From DASUPK01 sp963695675 (GTDB lineage Bacteria; Actinomycetota; Thermoleophilia; Solirubrobacterales; 70-9), in NCBI GenBank assembly GCA_963695675.1, contig CAVOGY010000005.1, positions 124,001 to 188,000 on the forward strand: 64,000 bases of DNA, given 5' to 3'. A model generated the notes under the pieces. The model was not told where the DNA came from, did no database searches, and saw nothing but the letters and a program-made list of their open reading frames with translations. Shown piece after piece: positions 46,335-54,560 of the stretch; the first letter of the stretch is position 1; each line of letters opens with the position of its first letter. Made by a program: the position numbers and the translations under genes.

Positions 46335-47315
46335 CTACAACCAGTCGATCCGCCTGAAGAAGGCGACCAGCGCCACCACGCAGATCGCCATCAGCCCCAG
46401 CGCCAGTGCGTATCCGAGGTGCCAGTGCAGCTCCGGCATGTTGTCGAAGTTCATCCCGTAGACCGAGGCGATGAAGGTGGGGACGGCGATGATTCCTGCG
46501 ACCGCCGAAATCTTCTTTACGACGAGGTTCTGATTGACGCTGACCAAGGACAGGTTGGCCTGCAGCACGCTGGTCAGCAGCTCGCGCTGCGAGCTGACCT
46601 GCTCGTCGACCCGGCGGGCGTGGTCGGCGACGTCGCGGAAGTAGCGGACCAGCTCGTCGGGGATGCGCTCGTATCCGCCCTGCTCCAGGGTTGCGAGCGG
46701 GCTGAGCAGCGGCCACACGGCACGATGGAACTCGATCACCTCGCGCTTCAGGTTGTAGATGCGGGCGGTCGGCGCCGGGATGTCGTCGTCGAAGACGTCC
46801 TTCTCGACCTCCTCGATGTCGTCCTCGATCGCGTCGACCACCGGGATGTAGTCGTCCACCACCTTGTCGAGCACCGCCCAGACCGCCGACGAGGCGCCCA
46901 GCTTGAGCAGGTCGGGCCGCGCCTCCAGGCTGTGCCGGGCCGAGGCGAGCTCGCTGCCTGGTCCGTGCCGCACGGTGATCACATAGCCGGGGCCGGCGAA
47001 GAGGTGGATCTCGCCGAAATGAACCTCTTCGCGATCTTCGTGGTAGTGGGCCGTCTTCAGGACGATGAAGACGTCCTGGTCATAGTCCTCGATCTTTGGC
47101 CGCTGGTGTGGATTCTGGGCGTCCTCCACGGCGAGCTCGTGCAACCCGAACAGGGCCTGGAGCCGCTCGAGGTCGCCCGAGCCGGGCTCGTGGATCCCGA
47201 TCCAGACGAACTCGCCGGGGCCGGCGGCGTTCCTGATCTCCGCGGCCTGCTCGGGCGTGAGCGCCTCCTCATGCTGGCGCGCGCCGTCCTTGTAGTGGGC
47301 GCTGTCGACGATCAT
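46335..47315 (-). CDS. corA: CorA-type magnesium/cobalt channel
   Basis: A 326-residue CorA. A large cytosolic domain (EFVWIGIHEPGSGDLERLQA, VEDAQNPHQRPKIEDYDQDV) leads through a long helix to two membrane segments. The signature YGMNFDNMPELHWHLGYALA lies between them, and the protein ends FFRRIDWL. It forms a pentameric Mg2+ channel gated by internal Mg2+. I choose ATG 47315 (MIVDSAHYKDG); a GTG 36 bp upstream is possible. The 204-bp gap on its upstream side holds nothing I recognise. Confidence 0.93.
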   Translation of the reverse strand: MIVDSAHYKDGARQHEEALTPEQAAEIRNAAGPGEFVWIGIHEPGSGDLERLQALFGLHELAVEDAQNPHQRPKIEDYDQDVFIVLKTAHYHEDREEVHFGEIHLFAGPGYVITVRHGPGSELASARHSLEARPDLLKLGASSAVWAVLDKVVDDYIPVVDAIEDDIEEVEKDVFDDDIPAPTARIYNLKREVIEFHRAVWPLLSPLATLEQGGYERIPDELVRYFRDVADHARRVDEQVSSQRELLTSVLQANLSLVSVNQNLVVKKISAVAGIIAVPTFIASVYGMNFDNMPELHWHLGYALALGLMAICVVALVAFFRRIDWL

Positions 47316-47519
47316 CGTGCGGCTCCGGCTCCCTCTTCCGGCTCCGATCACCGCTTCCTGCCGCTGGGCGCAGACGGCCGACCCACCGGCCGACCGTCAG
47401 ACGTTCTTCTCGGCCTCCAGGAATCCCGCGTCTACCGCAGCCCCGAAGGCTTCGTCGTCGCGCTCGTTAGATCCGCGTACGCCTCAGCGGACTGCTCATC
47501 CGGAGCCGACGGCCTTGTC

Positions 47520-47969
47520 TCAGGCGAGGGCGGCTTCGATCTCGCCGATCGCGGCCCGCTCGGCATCGCTGACACGCTCACCGCTGAGCCCGAGGAATCC
47601 CTCCTTGCGGGCCTCCGCGACCCGCTCGGCGAGACCGAGGATGAACTTCCTGTACTCCTCGACCTCCTCGTCGCTGGCCTTGGCCTTGAGCAGTGCGATC
47701 GCCTGCCTGCCGTTGTCGAGGGAGTGCTGCTTGAGCTCCTCGGGCGAGCCGGCGCGGGTGCGGTCCATCTCGGGCTTCGCTGCGACGATCTCGTCGAGAA
47801 GCTGGCTCTCGCCGTGCTGCTGGCGGGCCTCGGTGTAGGCCTTCGTCATCGAGAAGGTCTCGCGGATGGAGCCGCCGCGGTCGGACAGGATCACGACCAG
47901 TCCCGCGCTCGGCGGGCCCTCCAGGATCGTCTTCCACTCCTCCTCTGTGAAGTCGGCCTTGCCGGTCAC
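47520..47969 (-). CDS. Unknown helical cytosolic protein
   Basis: A 149-residue acidic, mostly helical protein: MTGKADFTEEEWKTILEGPP, SAGLVVILSDRGGSIRETFS, MTKAYTEARQQHGESQLLDE, ALLKAKASDEEVEEYRKFIL and an Ala/Glu-rich C-terminus. No signal, membrane helix or catalytic motif is seen. I do not recognise a named family, but the pattern suggests a conserved protein. It follows the alkyltransferase-like gene by 21 bp on the same strand. Confidence 0.75.
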   Translation of the reverse strand: MTGKADFTEEEWKTILEGPPSAGLVVILSDRGGSIRETFSMTKAYTEARQQHGESQLLDEIVAAKPEMDRTRAGSPEELKQHSLDNGRQAIALLKAKASDEEVEEYRKFILGLAERVAEARKEGFLGLSGERVSDAERAAIGEIEAALA

Positions 47970-47990
47970 GGTCCTGGAGTCTCCCGCAAC

Positions 47991-48287
47991 TCAGTCAAGA
48001 TCGTCGGCCGGCACCCAGGCGACGTCCATGTCGACCCGCGCGCCTTTGAACTGGACGCCCTCGGCCTCGAGCAGCCGGCGTTGCCTATCGCCCTGGGTCA
48101 GTGAGCCGTCGGCACGGACGACGCGCTGCCAGGGCACGCTCGGGTCGTGGCAGCGGGAGAGCACCTGGCCGGCGAAGCGCGGCGCCCCCGGGGAAAGGTC
48201 GCCGTAGGTTGTGACGTGCCCGGATGGCACACGCCGGATGCGTTCGAGAATTTCCCGCTCCCGGGCCGATCTCAGCTCAGACGCCAT
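47991..48287 (-). CDS. Alkyltransferase-like (ATL) DNA-binding protein
   Basis: A 98-residue MGMT-like DNA-binding domain: REREILERIRRVPSGHVTTY, GDLSPGAPRFAGQVLSRCHD and SVPWQRVVRADGSLTQGDRQ. The alkyl-acceptor motif PCHRV of true methyltransferases is PWQRV here, with Trp in place of the Cys, which defines ATL proteins. ATLs bind O6-alkylguanine and hand the site to nucleotide excision repair rather than repairing it themselves. Its start overlaps the end of the upstream membrane-protein gene by 16 bp. Confidence 0.88.
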   Translation of the reverse strand: MASELRSAREREILERIRRVPSGHVTTYGDLSPGAPRFAGQVLSRCHDPSVPWQRVVRADGSLTQGDRQRRLLEAEGVQFKGARVDMDVAWVPADDLD

Positions 48288-48661
48288 GCCGTCCACAGCC
48301 CGGCAACCGCAGCGGGCAGAGCGGCCGCCACCCCGCGTGATCCAGCGGTGCGCTCCGGAGTGCCCAGCGCCAGGCCGAACGCCAGCGTGTCCCCCGCGTC
48401 GGCGGCGGCGTTCGCCAGCGTCGCTGCGCGCAGGTCGCCGTGGTCCCGTAGCCGGGCCAGCGTGGCGACTCCGAGGACGAGGTCGCGGACTCCCGCGACG
48501 CGGCTGATCGCCACCGTCGCCGCGGTCACCTCGGAGAAGCCGAGCGCGCGCAGCGCCGGCTCCGGCGCCACCAGCATCCCGACGCCGATCGCGATGCGGC
48601 CGAGGCCCGAGGCCACGGACCAGGCGCGAACGTCCGGGGCGTCGACGGCTGCAGTGCTCAT
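48272..48661 (-). CDS. Small four-helix membrane protein (DUF4267-like)
   Basis: A 129-residue hydrophobic protein: SVASGLGRIAIGVGMLVAPE, VTAATVAISRVAGVRDLVLG, DLRAATLANAAADAGDTLAF and GVAAALPAAVAGLWTAWRLS suggest four helices. The VRDLVLG-type motif is seen in small actinobacterial membrane proteins of the DUF4267 kind, an assignment I hold with moderate confidence. It overlaps the ATL gene, so the two are co-expressed. Function unknown. Confidence 0.65.
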   Translation of the reverse strand: MSTAAVDAPDVRAWSVASGLGRIAIGVGMLVAPEPALRALGFSEVTAATVAISRVAGVRDLVLGVATLARLRDHGDLRAATLANAAADAGDTLAFGLALGTPERTAGSRGVAAALPAAVAGLWTAWRLS

Positions 48662-48852
48662 GACCGCTGCTAGTTTGGCGCAATGGCGAAGGTACGATGG
48701 CGTCGAGGCCGCCGATACCGCCCTGCCCGTGGCCGGATCGAAGGTCATGGCAAGCCAGGACCTTCAGCGGGGCGCACACACACTGATGGAGAAGAGACCT
48801 GGCCAAGCGACCCTTCGAGGGTCGCTGACGACGTCACCGCCGAACAGGGCAG

Positions 48853-51405
48853 CTACTCGTACGCCAGCGCCTTGAGCACGTCGAGCCGTGCCGCCCGCCG
48901 CGCCGGGGCGATCGCCGCGACTACCCCGGCGAACGCCGCGACGATCAGGATGAAGACGAGCTGGCCGACCGGGTAGCGGAGCACGAAGCCCTCGTCCTGG
49001 AGCGGCACCGACATCAGGGCGGCAAAGATCAAGCCGAGCACCAGGCCGAGCACTGCGCCGATCAGGGCGGTGATCACTGACTCGTATCGGATCATGGTGC
49101 GCACCTGCCGACGCGACATGCCGACAGCGCGCAGCATCCCGAGCTCGCGGGTCCGCTCGTAGATCGAGAGCGCCAGCGTGTTGGCGATCCCGAACAGGCT
49201 GACGATGATCGCCAGCGAGAGCAGCGCGTAGACGAGCCCGAGCAGCGGATTGATCTGGTTCTCCTGATTCTGTTTCAGCTCCTGCTGGTTCATCACCTCG
49301 GCGGTCGGAAACTGCTCTGCGAGCAGGTGGTCGATCCGGCCCTGGACCGCCGAGGCGTCGGCCCCGGGCGCAAGCTTGATGAAGTCGTAGGTGTCCTGTC
49401 TGACGGCGAAGTCGCGCGCCATCGCCGCCTGGGTGACGACCAGGCTGCCCAGCAGGTCGGCATTGTCCTTGACCTCGCCGACGATCCTGAAGCTCGTCCT
49501 CTTGCCGGTCTGCCCCAGTGTGTGAATCGTGTCCCCGACGGTGAGGTCGTTTGTGTCGGCGAAGCTCTTGTCGACGATCGTCTCGGAGTCGGTCATGCTC
49601 CGCAGCGTCTGCACGGTGGTGTCGCCCTGGAAGTCGAGCTTCAACACCTGATCCGCTGTGGCCGGATCGAGCCCGGTTGCGCGCGGCTTGCCCCCCACCC
49701 CGTCGATCTTGATCTGGGTCGCCTGCAGCGTCGAGACCGTCTGCACGCCGGGCACGTTGCGGACGGAGGTCGCGATCGCCGTCGGGATCGGGTCGTAGCC
49801 GTTCGTGTTCTGGATCTCGAGCTCGCCCTGAAAGCTGCTGTCGATCGCGTCGGCGATCGAGGCCTTCAGCCCCGCCGCGAACACAGTCACGAACGAGACC
49901 AGTGCCAGCCCGATCATCAGCGCCGCAGCGGTGGCCGCCGTGCGCGACGGATTGCGCTGCGAGTTCTCGCGCGCGAGCCGGCCGGTCAGCCCGCGCAGCC
50001 TCTCGAGCGGCGCGCCGATGGCCCCTGCCAGCGGCCGGACGAGCCGCGGGCTGTAGAGCGAGACGCCGAAGAGCACCAGCGCGGCGCCGCCACCCAGGGA
50101 GATCGCCGCATCCCCGGTCTTCTGGTTGCCGAACAGTCCGGCCAGAACGAGCGCAAGGCCGCCGAGCATCAGCAGCCAGGCGATCACGACGGTGACGATC
50201 GAGCGCCGGCGGCTGGCGGTCAGCTCGAGGTTCTGCATCGCCGCGATCGGTGGCACCCGGGTCGAGCGCAGGGCCGGGTTCAGCACCGCTATCAGCGTGA
50301 CGGCGATGCCGAGCAGCACCGAGACGATCACCGTGCGGCTCGCCACCACAAGCGCGGTGGTCGGCAACCCGATGCCGAGTGCGTTGAACAGCGACTCGAT
50401 CCCCTTGGCGAAGAGGAGCCCGCCGAGGACACCCAGGACCGCCCCAACCAGGCCGATCAGCGCGGCCTCGACCAATACCGAGCTCAGCACCTGCCGGCGC
50501 GAGGCTCCAAGCGTGCGCAGCAGCCCGTACTCCCGGATCCGCTGCGAGACCGTGATCGAGAAGGTGTTGAAGATGACGAACGCCCCGACGATCAGCGCAA
50601 CCGCGGCGAAGACGCCGAGGAAGATCGGCAGGAAGCTGAGCGCGTCGTGGATCTCGTCGGAGGAGCGGTTGGCGTTCTGCTCCGCGGTCTCCACCCGGAG
50701 CGTCGGCGGCACGACCCGCTCGATCCGCGCCTTCAGCTCGTCGGATGACACGTCCGGATTTATCCCGACCGAGATCTGGTTGAAGCGGCCGACGTTGCCG
50801 GTGATGTACTGCGCCTCCGGCAGGGTCAGCTGGGCGATGCTCGCACCCCCGAACGAGGTGCCCCCGAGCTCGGTCAGGCCGACCAGGCGATAGGTGCGGA
50901 CGCGGCGTTCCCCGGCGATCCGAATCGGGTCGCCGACCGACAGGCCCGCGTCATCGGCCGCCGCCTTGTCGAGCGTCGCCTCGTGGTTGTTGGTCGGGCG
51001 GTGCCCCTCGACCGTCTTCAGCGTCTCGATCTGCGGCGGCAACACCGCTGAGATGAACTTGGGAGAGAACTGGGAGCCGACCTCCTCGTCGCCGTTGAAG
51101 ATGCCCCCGCCGGTGAAGATCGTCCCGGCCGCGAGCTTCACCCCCTGCACCGCCTCGACCTTCTTCAGGACCCCTGCGGGGAAGCTCGTCGACGTGTTGG
51201 TCTGCTGGGTGACCGGCTGCTCGTTGGTGATCACCACCGAGGTGCCCTTCAGCGAATCGCTGAAGATCTGGTCGAACGCTTTGTTGATGGTGTCGGTGAG
51301 CACGTACGTGCCGGCGATCAGCGAGACACCGACGAACACCGCGACCGTCGTGCCGAGCGCCCGCAGCCTGCGGGCCCAAAGGCTCTTGACGGCGACGCTA
51401 ACCAA
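48853..51405 (-). CDS. MacB/FtsX-type ABC transporter permease with two FtsX domains
   Basis: An 850-residue permease. One N-terminal helix (about 14-36) and a large extracellular domain (about 40-255) lead to the first FtsX domain (VALIVGAFVIFNTFSITVSQ, GLLRTLGASRRQVLSSVLVE). A middle pair of helices, a second MacB-type extracellular domain, and the C-terminal FtsX domain (SLFGIANTLALSIYERTREL, GMLRAVGMSRRQVRTMIRYE) follow. It overlaps the ATPase gene by 8 bp. Such fused permeases are common in actinobacteria and export peptides or lipids or act on the envelope; the cargo is unknown. Confidence 0.92.
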   Translation of the reverse strand: MVSVAVKSLWARRLRALGTTVAVFVGVSLIAGTYVLTDTINKAFDQIFSDSLKGTSVVITNEQPVTQQTNTSTSFPAGVLKKVEAVQGVKLAAGTIFTGGGIFNGDEEVGSQFSPKFISAVLPPQIETLKTVEGHRPTNNHEATLDKAAADDAGLSVGDPIRIAGERRVRTYRLVGLTELGGTSFGGASIAQLTLPEAQYITGNVGRFNQISVGINPDVSSDELKARIERVVPPTLRVETAEQNANRSSDEIHDALSFLPIFLGVFAAVALIVGAFVIFNTFSITVSQRIREYGLLRTLGASRRQVLSSVLVEAALIGLVGAVLGVLGGLLFAKGIESLFNALGIGLPTTALVVASRTVIVSVLLGIAVTLIAVLNPALRSTRVPPIAAMQNLELTASRRRSIVTVVIAWLLMLGGLALVLAGLFGNQKTGDAAISLGGGAALVLFGVSLYSPRLVRPLAGAIGAPLERLRGLTGRLARENSQRNPSRTAATAAALMIGLALVSFVTVFAAGLKASIADAIDSSFQGELEIQNTNGYDPIPTAIATSVRNVPGVQTVSTLQATQIKIDGVGGKPRATGLDPATADQVLKLDFQGDTTVQTLRSMTDSETIVDKSFADTNDLTVGDTIHTLGQTGKRTSFRIVGEVKDNADLLGSLVVTQAAMARDFAVRQDTYDFIKLAPGADASAVQGRIDHLLAEQFPTAEVMNQQELKQNQENQINPLLGLVYALLSLAIIVSLFGIANTLALSIYERTRELGMLRAVGMSRRQVRTMIRYESVITALIGAVLGLVLGLIFAALMSVPLQDEGFVLRYPVGQLVFILIVAAFAGVVAAIAPARRAARLDVLKALAYE

Positions 51406-52187
51406 GCTGCTTCATCAGCTCGATCACGTCATCCGTCGAGCCGGGCGCGGCGTCGGAGACGATCTCCCCATCGCGCAGCGTGAGCAGGCGGTCAGCGTAG
51501 GCGGCCGCCTCCGGGGCGTGGGTCACCATCACCACCGTCTGGTCGAACTCGTCGACCGCCTGGCGGAGCAGCCGCAAGACGTCCTCGGATGCCTTCGAGT
51601 CGAGGTTGCCGGTCGGCTCGTCGGCGAAGACGACGGCGGGTCGCGAGATCAGGGCCCTGGCCACCGCGACTCGCTGCTGCTGGCCGCCGGATAGCTCCGA
51701 GGGCAGGTGCTTGCGGCGGTCCTGCAGGCCGACCGTGTCGAGCAGGCGCTCGAGCCACTCCTTGTCAGGCTTGCGGCCGGCGATCGAGAGCGGCAGCACC
51801 AGGTTCTCCTCGGCGGTGAGCACAGGCAGCAGGTTGAAGAACTGGAAGATGAAGCCGAACTTGTCGCGGCGCAGCTTTGTCAGGTCGGCGTCGTCGAGCG
51901 CGGTGATGTCGGTGCCCTCGACCAGCACCCGGCCGTTGGTGGGGCGGTCGAGCCCGGCGAGCACGTGCAGGAGGGTCGACTTCCCGGAGCCCGACGGCCC
52001 CATGATCGCGGTAAAGCGGTCGCGCTCGAACTCGACACTGACGTCGACGCAGCGCGTCGACTGCCGCGTCGCCCTCGCCGTAGCGCCGGCCGACGTCGAT
52101 CGCTTGCACGATGTGACCGTTGCGTACCGCCAGGTCGGCTGTGTCGACCGCCCGCGTGTCTGTCTGCTCATCCACTGGATCGGTCAT
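51398..52187 (-). CDS. ABC transporter ATP-binding protein (LolD/MacB type), one frameshift near N-terminus
   Basis: An ATPase of about 263 residues. Walker A is FTAIMGPSGSGKSTLLHVLA, Q-loop FGFIFQFFNLLPVLTAEENL, signature ELSGGQQQRVAVARAL, Walker B PAVVFADEPTGNLDSKASED and H-loop VVMVTHAPEAA. The first 47 residues (MTDPVDEQTDTRAVDTADLA to DAAVDAL) lie in another frame from the rest. A two-base loss near 52050 (CGCG to CG) would join them as DALRVDVSVEF. Length 3n+1 agrees. It partners the two-domain permease that overlaps its stop. Break is either sequence error or recent mutation. Confidence 0.87.
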
Positions 52188-52323
52188 CCGTGACGTTCCC
52201 GCGCACACCGAGGGACCGGCCGGAAGCTACCGATTCGGGCCGCTCGGCCGGCCGGAGACAGCCAGGCGTCGTGCGCTCGGCCGTAGGGCGAATTGCCCGC
52301 GCAGGCGTCCATACTGGTGTCCG

Positions 52324-53663
52324 ATGTCGGTCGAGGGAACGATCAGGGGCAGCGGCCCGACCGGGCTGGCCGCCGGGGCTGAGTTCGCCGGATTTAGGAT
52401 CGAGCGCACGCTCGGGCGCGGCGGTATGGGGATCGTCTACCTGGCCCGGCAGGTCCGGCTCGACCGGCTTGTGGCTCTCAAAGTGATCAGGTCCGAGCTC
52501 GCCGCAGACGAGCGCTTCCGCGCCCGCTTCCAGGAGGAATCGCGAACCGCGGCCTCGATCGAGCACCCGCGCGTCGTGACGGTCTACGGCGCCGGCGAGC
52601 ACGACGGGCTTCTTTACGTGTCGATGCGGTATGTGCCGGGTCGTGACCTCGGCCGGATGATTTCGTCCCAAGGCGCGCTCTCAACCGATGGAGCCGCCTC
52701 CCTCATCTCCGAGGTCGCGGACGGACTCGACGCCGTTCATGCCGCGGGGTTGGTCCATCGCGACGTCAAGCCCGCGAACGTGCTGGTCGGCGAGCCACAT
52801 CCGGGTGAAGACGGATCGACTGCCTACCTAACGGATTTCGGGCTCGCAAAGCTCGTGGCATCCACAACCGGGCTGACTGCCACCGGCGAGGTGATCGGCA
52901 CCGTCGACTACATGGCGCCGGAGCAGATCGAGGGGAGCAGGGTCGACGCCCGCACCGATGTCTATGCCCTCGGCTGCGTCCTCTTCCATGCGGTGACAGG
53001 CGAGGTCCCGTTCCCGGACCGCGAGACCTCGGCGAAGATGTGGGCCCACCTCAACGAGCCCCCGCCGGCGGTCGAGTCAGCGGACAGCGGCGGAGGGCTA
53101 CTCGATCCGGTGATCCGCCGGGCGATGGCGAAGGACCCGGCGGACAGGTTCCCCTCCGCCGGTGACCTGAGGCGAGCCGCGCTGGCCGCGACTCGCGGAG
53201 AGGCCGTGACCGAACCCGAGCACGCGGTGGGTGTCGGGGAGGCCGCACCCGCGCCGGAGACGCTCCCCCTCCCCGTCACGGCACCCACTGACCGCCTTCC
53301 GCGCCGCCGACGCCGCCCGCGCCGGCGCTCGCGGCGGCTCGCCATCGCGCTACTCGCGCTGCTCATCGCGGCCGGGCTCGGCGTCGCAGCCCTGATCGTC
53401 GTTCCGAAGCTCACCGATGACGGCAGCTCGCCGCCGAAACCGAGCGGCATCGCGGTCCCGTCACTCGTCGGTCAGCCGCTCGACGTCGCCGAGCGGCGGC
53501 TCGACGATCTCGGCCTCCGCTCGAGCGAGGAGGGCGGCGGACTCTTCGGGGTGCTGATCCCGTCCGACTGGGACGTCTGCGAGACCTCGCCGCCGGCCGA
53601 CTCCAGCGTTCGTCGGGGTTCACGATCGTTCGACTTCTGATCGATCGCCCGGGCGCCTGCTGA
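52324..53663 (+). CDS. PASTA-domain Ser/Thr protein kinase, frameshift at the last codons
   Basis: A PknB-type kinase of about 446 residues. Kinase domain: FRIERTLGRGGMGIVYLARQ (Gly loop), VALKVIRSEL (Lys), LVHRDVKPANVLVGEPHPGE (catalytic loop), YLTDFGLAKLVASTTGLTAT and GTVDYMAPEQIEGSRVDART. A basic juxtamembrane segment (RRRRRPRRRSRR), one helix (AIALLALLIAAGLGVAALIV) and one extracellular PASTA domain (IAVPSLVGQPLDVAERRLDD) follow. After SSVRRG the frame shifts; restoring one base near 53621 gives TIVRLLIDRPGAC and a stop at 53663, completing the PASTA strand. Without repair it stops at 53640. It diverges from the ABC exporter operon. Confidence 0.9.
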
Positions 53664-53757
53664 ATGTACGTCGGCTGGGCCCTGTTCGTGCCGCACGCGT
53701 AGTACTGTCGGACCGTCAGCCGTTCGCCCCGGATCGGCAGCCCCGAAAGGAGGACCA

Positions 53758-54171
53758 ATGGCTACAGCGACCCTGTCGAAGGAGATGCTGGAGGCGCACC
53801 CGTGGCCGGCTCAGATCGACCGCGATCTGCTCGCCCGATGCATCGATGAGTGCCTCACCTGCCAGCAGTCGTGTACGGCGTGCGCCGACGCGAGCGTGGC
53901 CGAGGACGATGTCGTCGAAATGCGCAGATCCATCCGCCTCTGCCTGGACTGTGCGGACGTCTGCGATGCCACCGGCCGCCTCCTCAGTCGGCAGACGGAG
54001 TACGTCGCCGCGGCTGCAAGGGCGCAGGTGTCGTCATGCAGGGAGTTGTGTGGCCTCTGCGCCGAGGAATGCGAGCGCCATGCCGACCATCACGAGCACT
54101 GCCGGATCTGCGCCGAGGAGTGCAGGCGCTGCGAGGAGGCCTGCACGGCGGTGCTGGACGCGATCCAGTAG
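53758..54171 (+). CDS. Cys-rich four-helix copper-binding protein (DUF326/Csp type)
   Basis: A 137-residue protein with many Cys in helical spacing: CIDECLTCQQSCTACADAS, RLCLDCADVCDATGRL, CRELCGLCAEECERHADHHE and CRICAEECRRCEEACTAVL. This matches the four-helix Csp/DUF326 family, whose members bind many Cu(I) ions in a thiolate core. No signal peptide is evident, so it would be a cytosolic Csp3-like store. The Shine-Dalgarno AAAGGAGGA is strong. It precedes a nitroreductase-family gene by 2 bp. Confidence 0.88.
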   Translation: MATATLSKEMLEAHPWPAQIDRDLLARCIDECLTCQQSCTACADASVAEDDVVEMRRSIRLCLDCADVCDATGRLLSRQTEYVAAAARAQVSSCRELCGLCAEECERHADHHEHCRICAEECRRCEEACTAVLDAIQ

Positions 54172-54173
54172 CC

Positions 54174-54530
54174 ATGGCTGACGGAGAGCTCAAGGACGCT
54201 CTGCAGGACACGAGTGAGGTCGAGCTCACCGTCACCGGTCGCAAGTCCGGCCGCGAAAGCTCCCGCCCGGTCTGGTTTGTGCAGGAGGCCGACAGGCTCT
54301 ACCTGCTCCCCGTCACTGGGTCGGACAGCAACTGGTACAGGAACTTGCTGAAGACGCCGGCGCTTCGCCTGGCCGCCGACGGCGCGGAGCTTCGTACTAC
54401 CTGCAAGCCGCTCGACGATCCGGCCGCCGTCAACGAGGTCGTCGAAAGATTTCGAGGCAAGTACGGCGCCGATCAGGTGGAGCGGTACTACCCGAAGCAG
54501 GACGCCGCCGTCGAGATCGCTCTCCGCTGA
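54174..54530 (+). CDS. Deazaflavin (F420)-dependent nitroreductase family protein
   Basis: A 118-residue split-barrel protein: VELTVTGRKSGRESSRPVWF, VQEADRLYLLPVTGSDSNWY, RNLLKTPALRLAADGAELRT and VVERFRGKYGADQVERYYPK. This is the F420-binding DDN-like fold (TGRKSG and GSDSNWYRNL are the landmarks). It begins 2 bp after the Cys-rich gene and is surely in its operon. A redox role alongside metal handling is possible but unproven. It ends in a hairpin that also serves ftsH. Confidence 0.82.
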   Translation: MADGELKDALQDTSEVELTVTGRKSGRESSRPVWFVQEADRLYLLPVTGSDSNWYRNLLKTPALRLAADGAELRTTCKPLDDPAAVNEVVERFRGKYGADQVERYYPKQDAAVEIALR

Positions 54531-54542
54531 ATAGCGGAGAGC
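54519..54542. terminator. Bidirectional hairpin between nitroreductase gene and ftsH
   Basis: GCTCTCCGCT at 54519-54528 and AGCGGAGAGC at 54533-54542 form a perfect 10-bp stem with loop GAAT. The stop codon of the nitroreductase gene lies at the stem-loop junction. It lies 18 bp from the ftsH stop on the other strand, as expected for a shared terminator of converging genes. Confidence 0.65.
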
Positions 54543-54560
54543 AGGATCCGCGAATCGGGG

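Noticed and set aside
47316..47519. Coding-like piece (ERDDEAFGAAVDAGFLEAEKNV) upstream of corA
   Set aside because: It has no start codon and a stop lies just before it; too short to call a gene.
45282..48104. Open plus-strand frame of 940 codons antisense to the CtaG-like gene, corA and the unknown gene
   Set aside because: It is a by-product of GC-rich codon use on the minus strand. Its translation has no domain and is rich in Asp, Gly, Arg and His as expected for an antisense frame.
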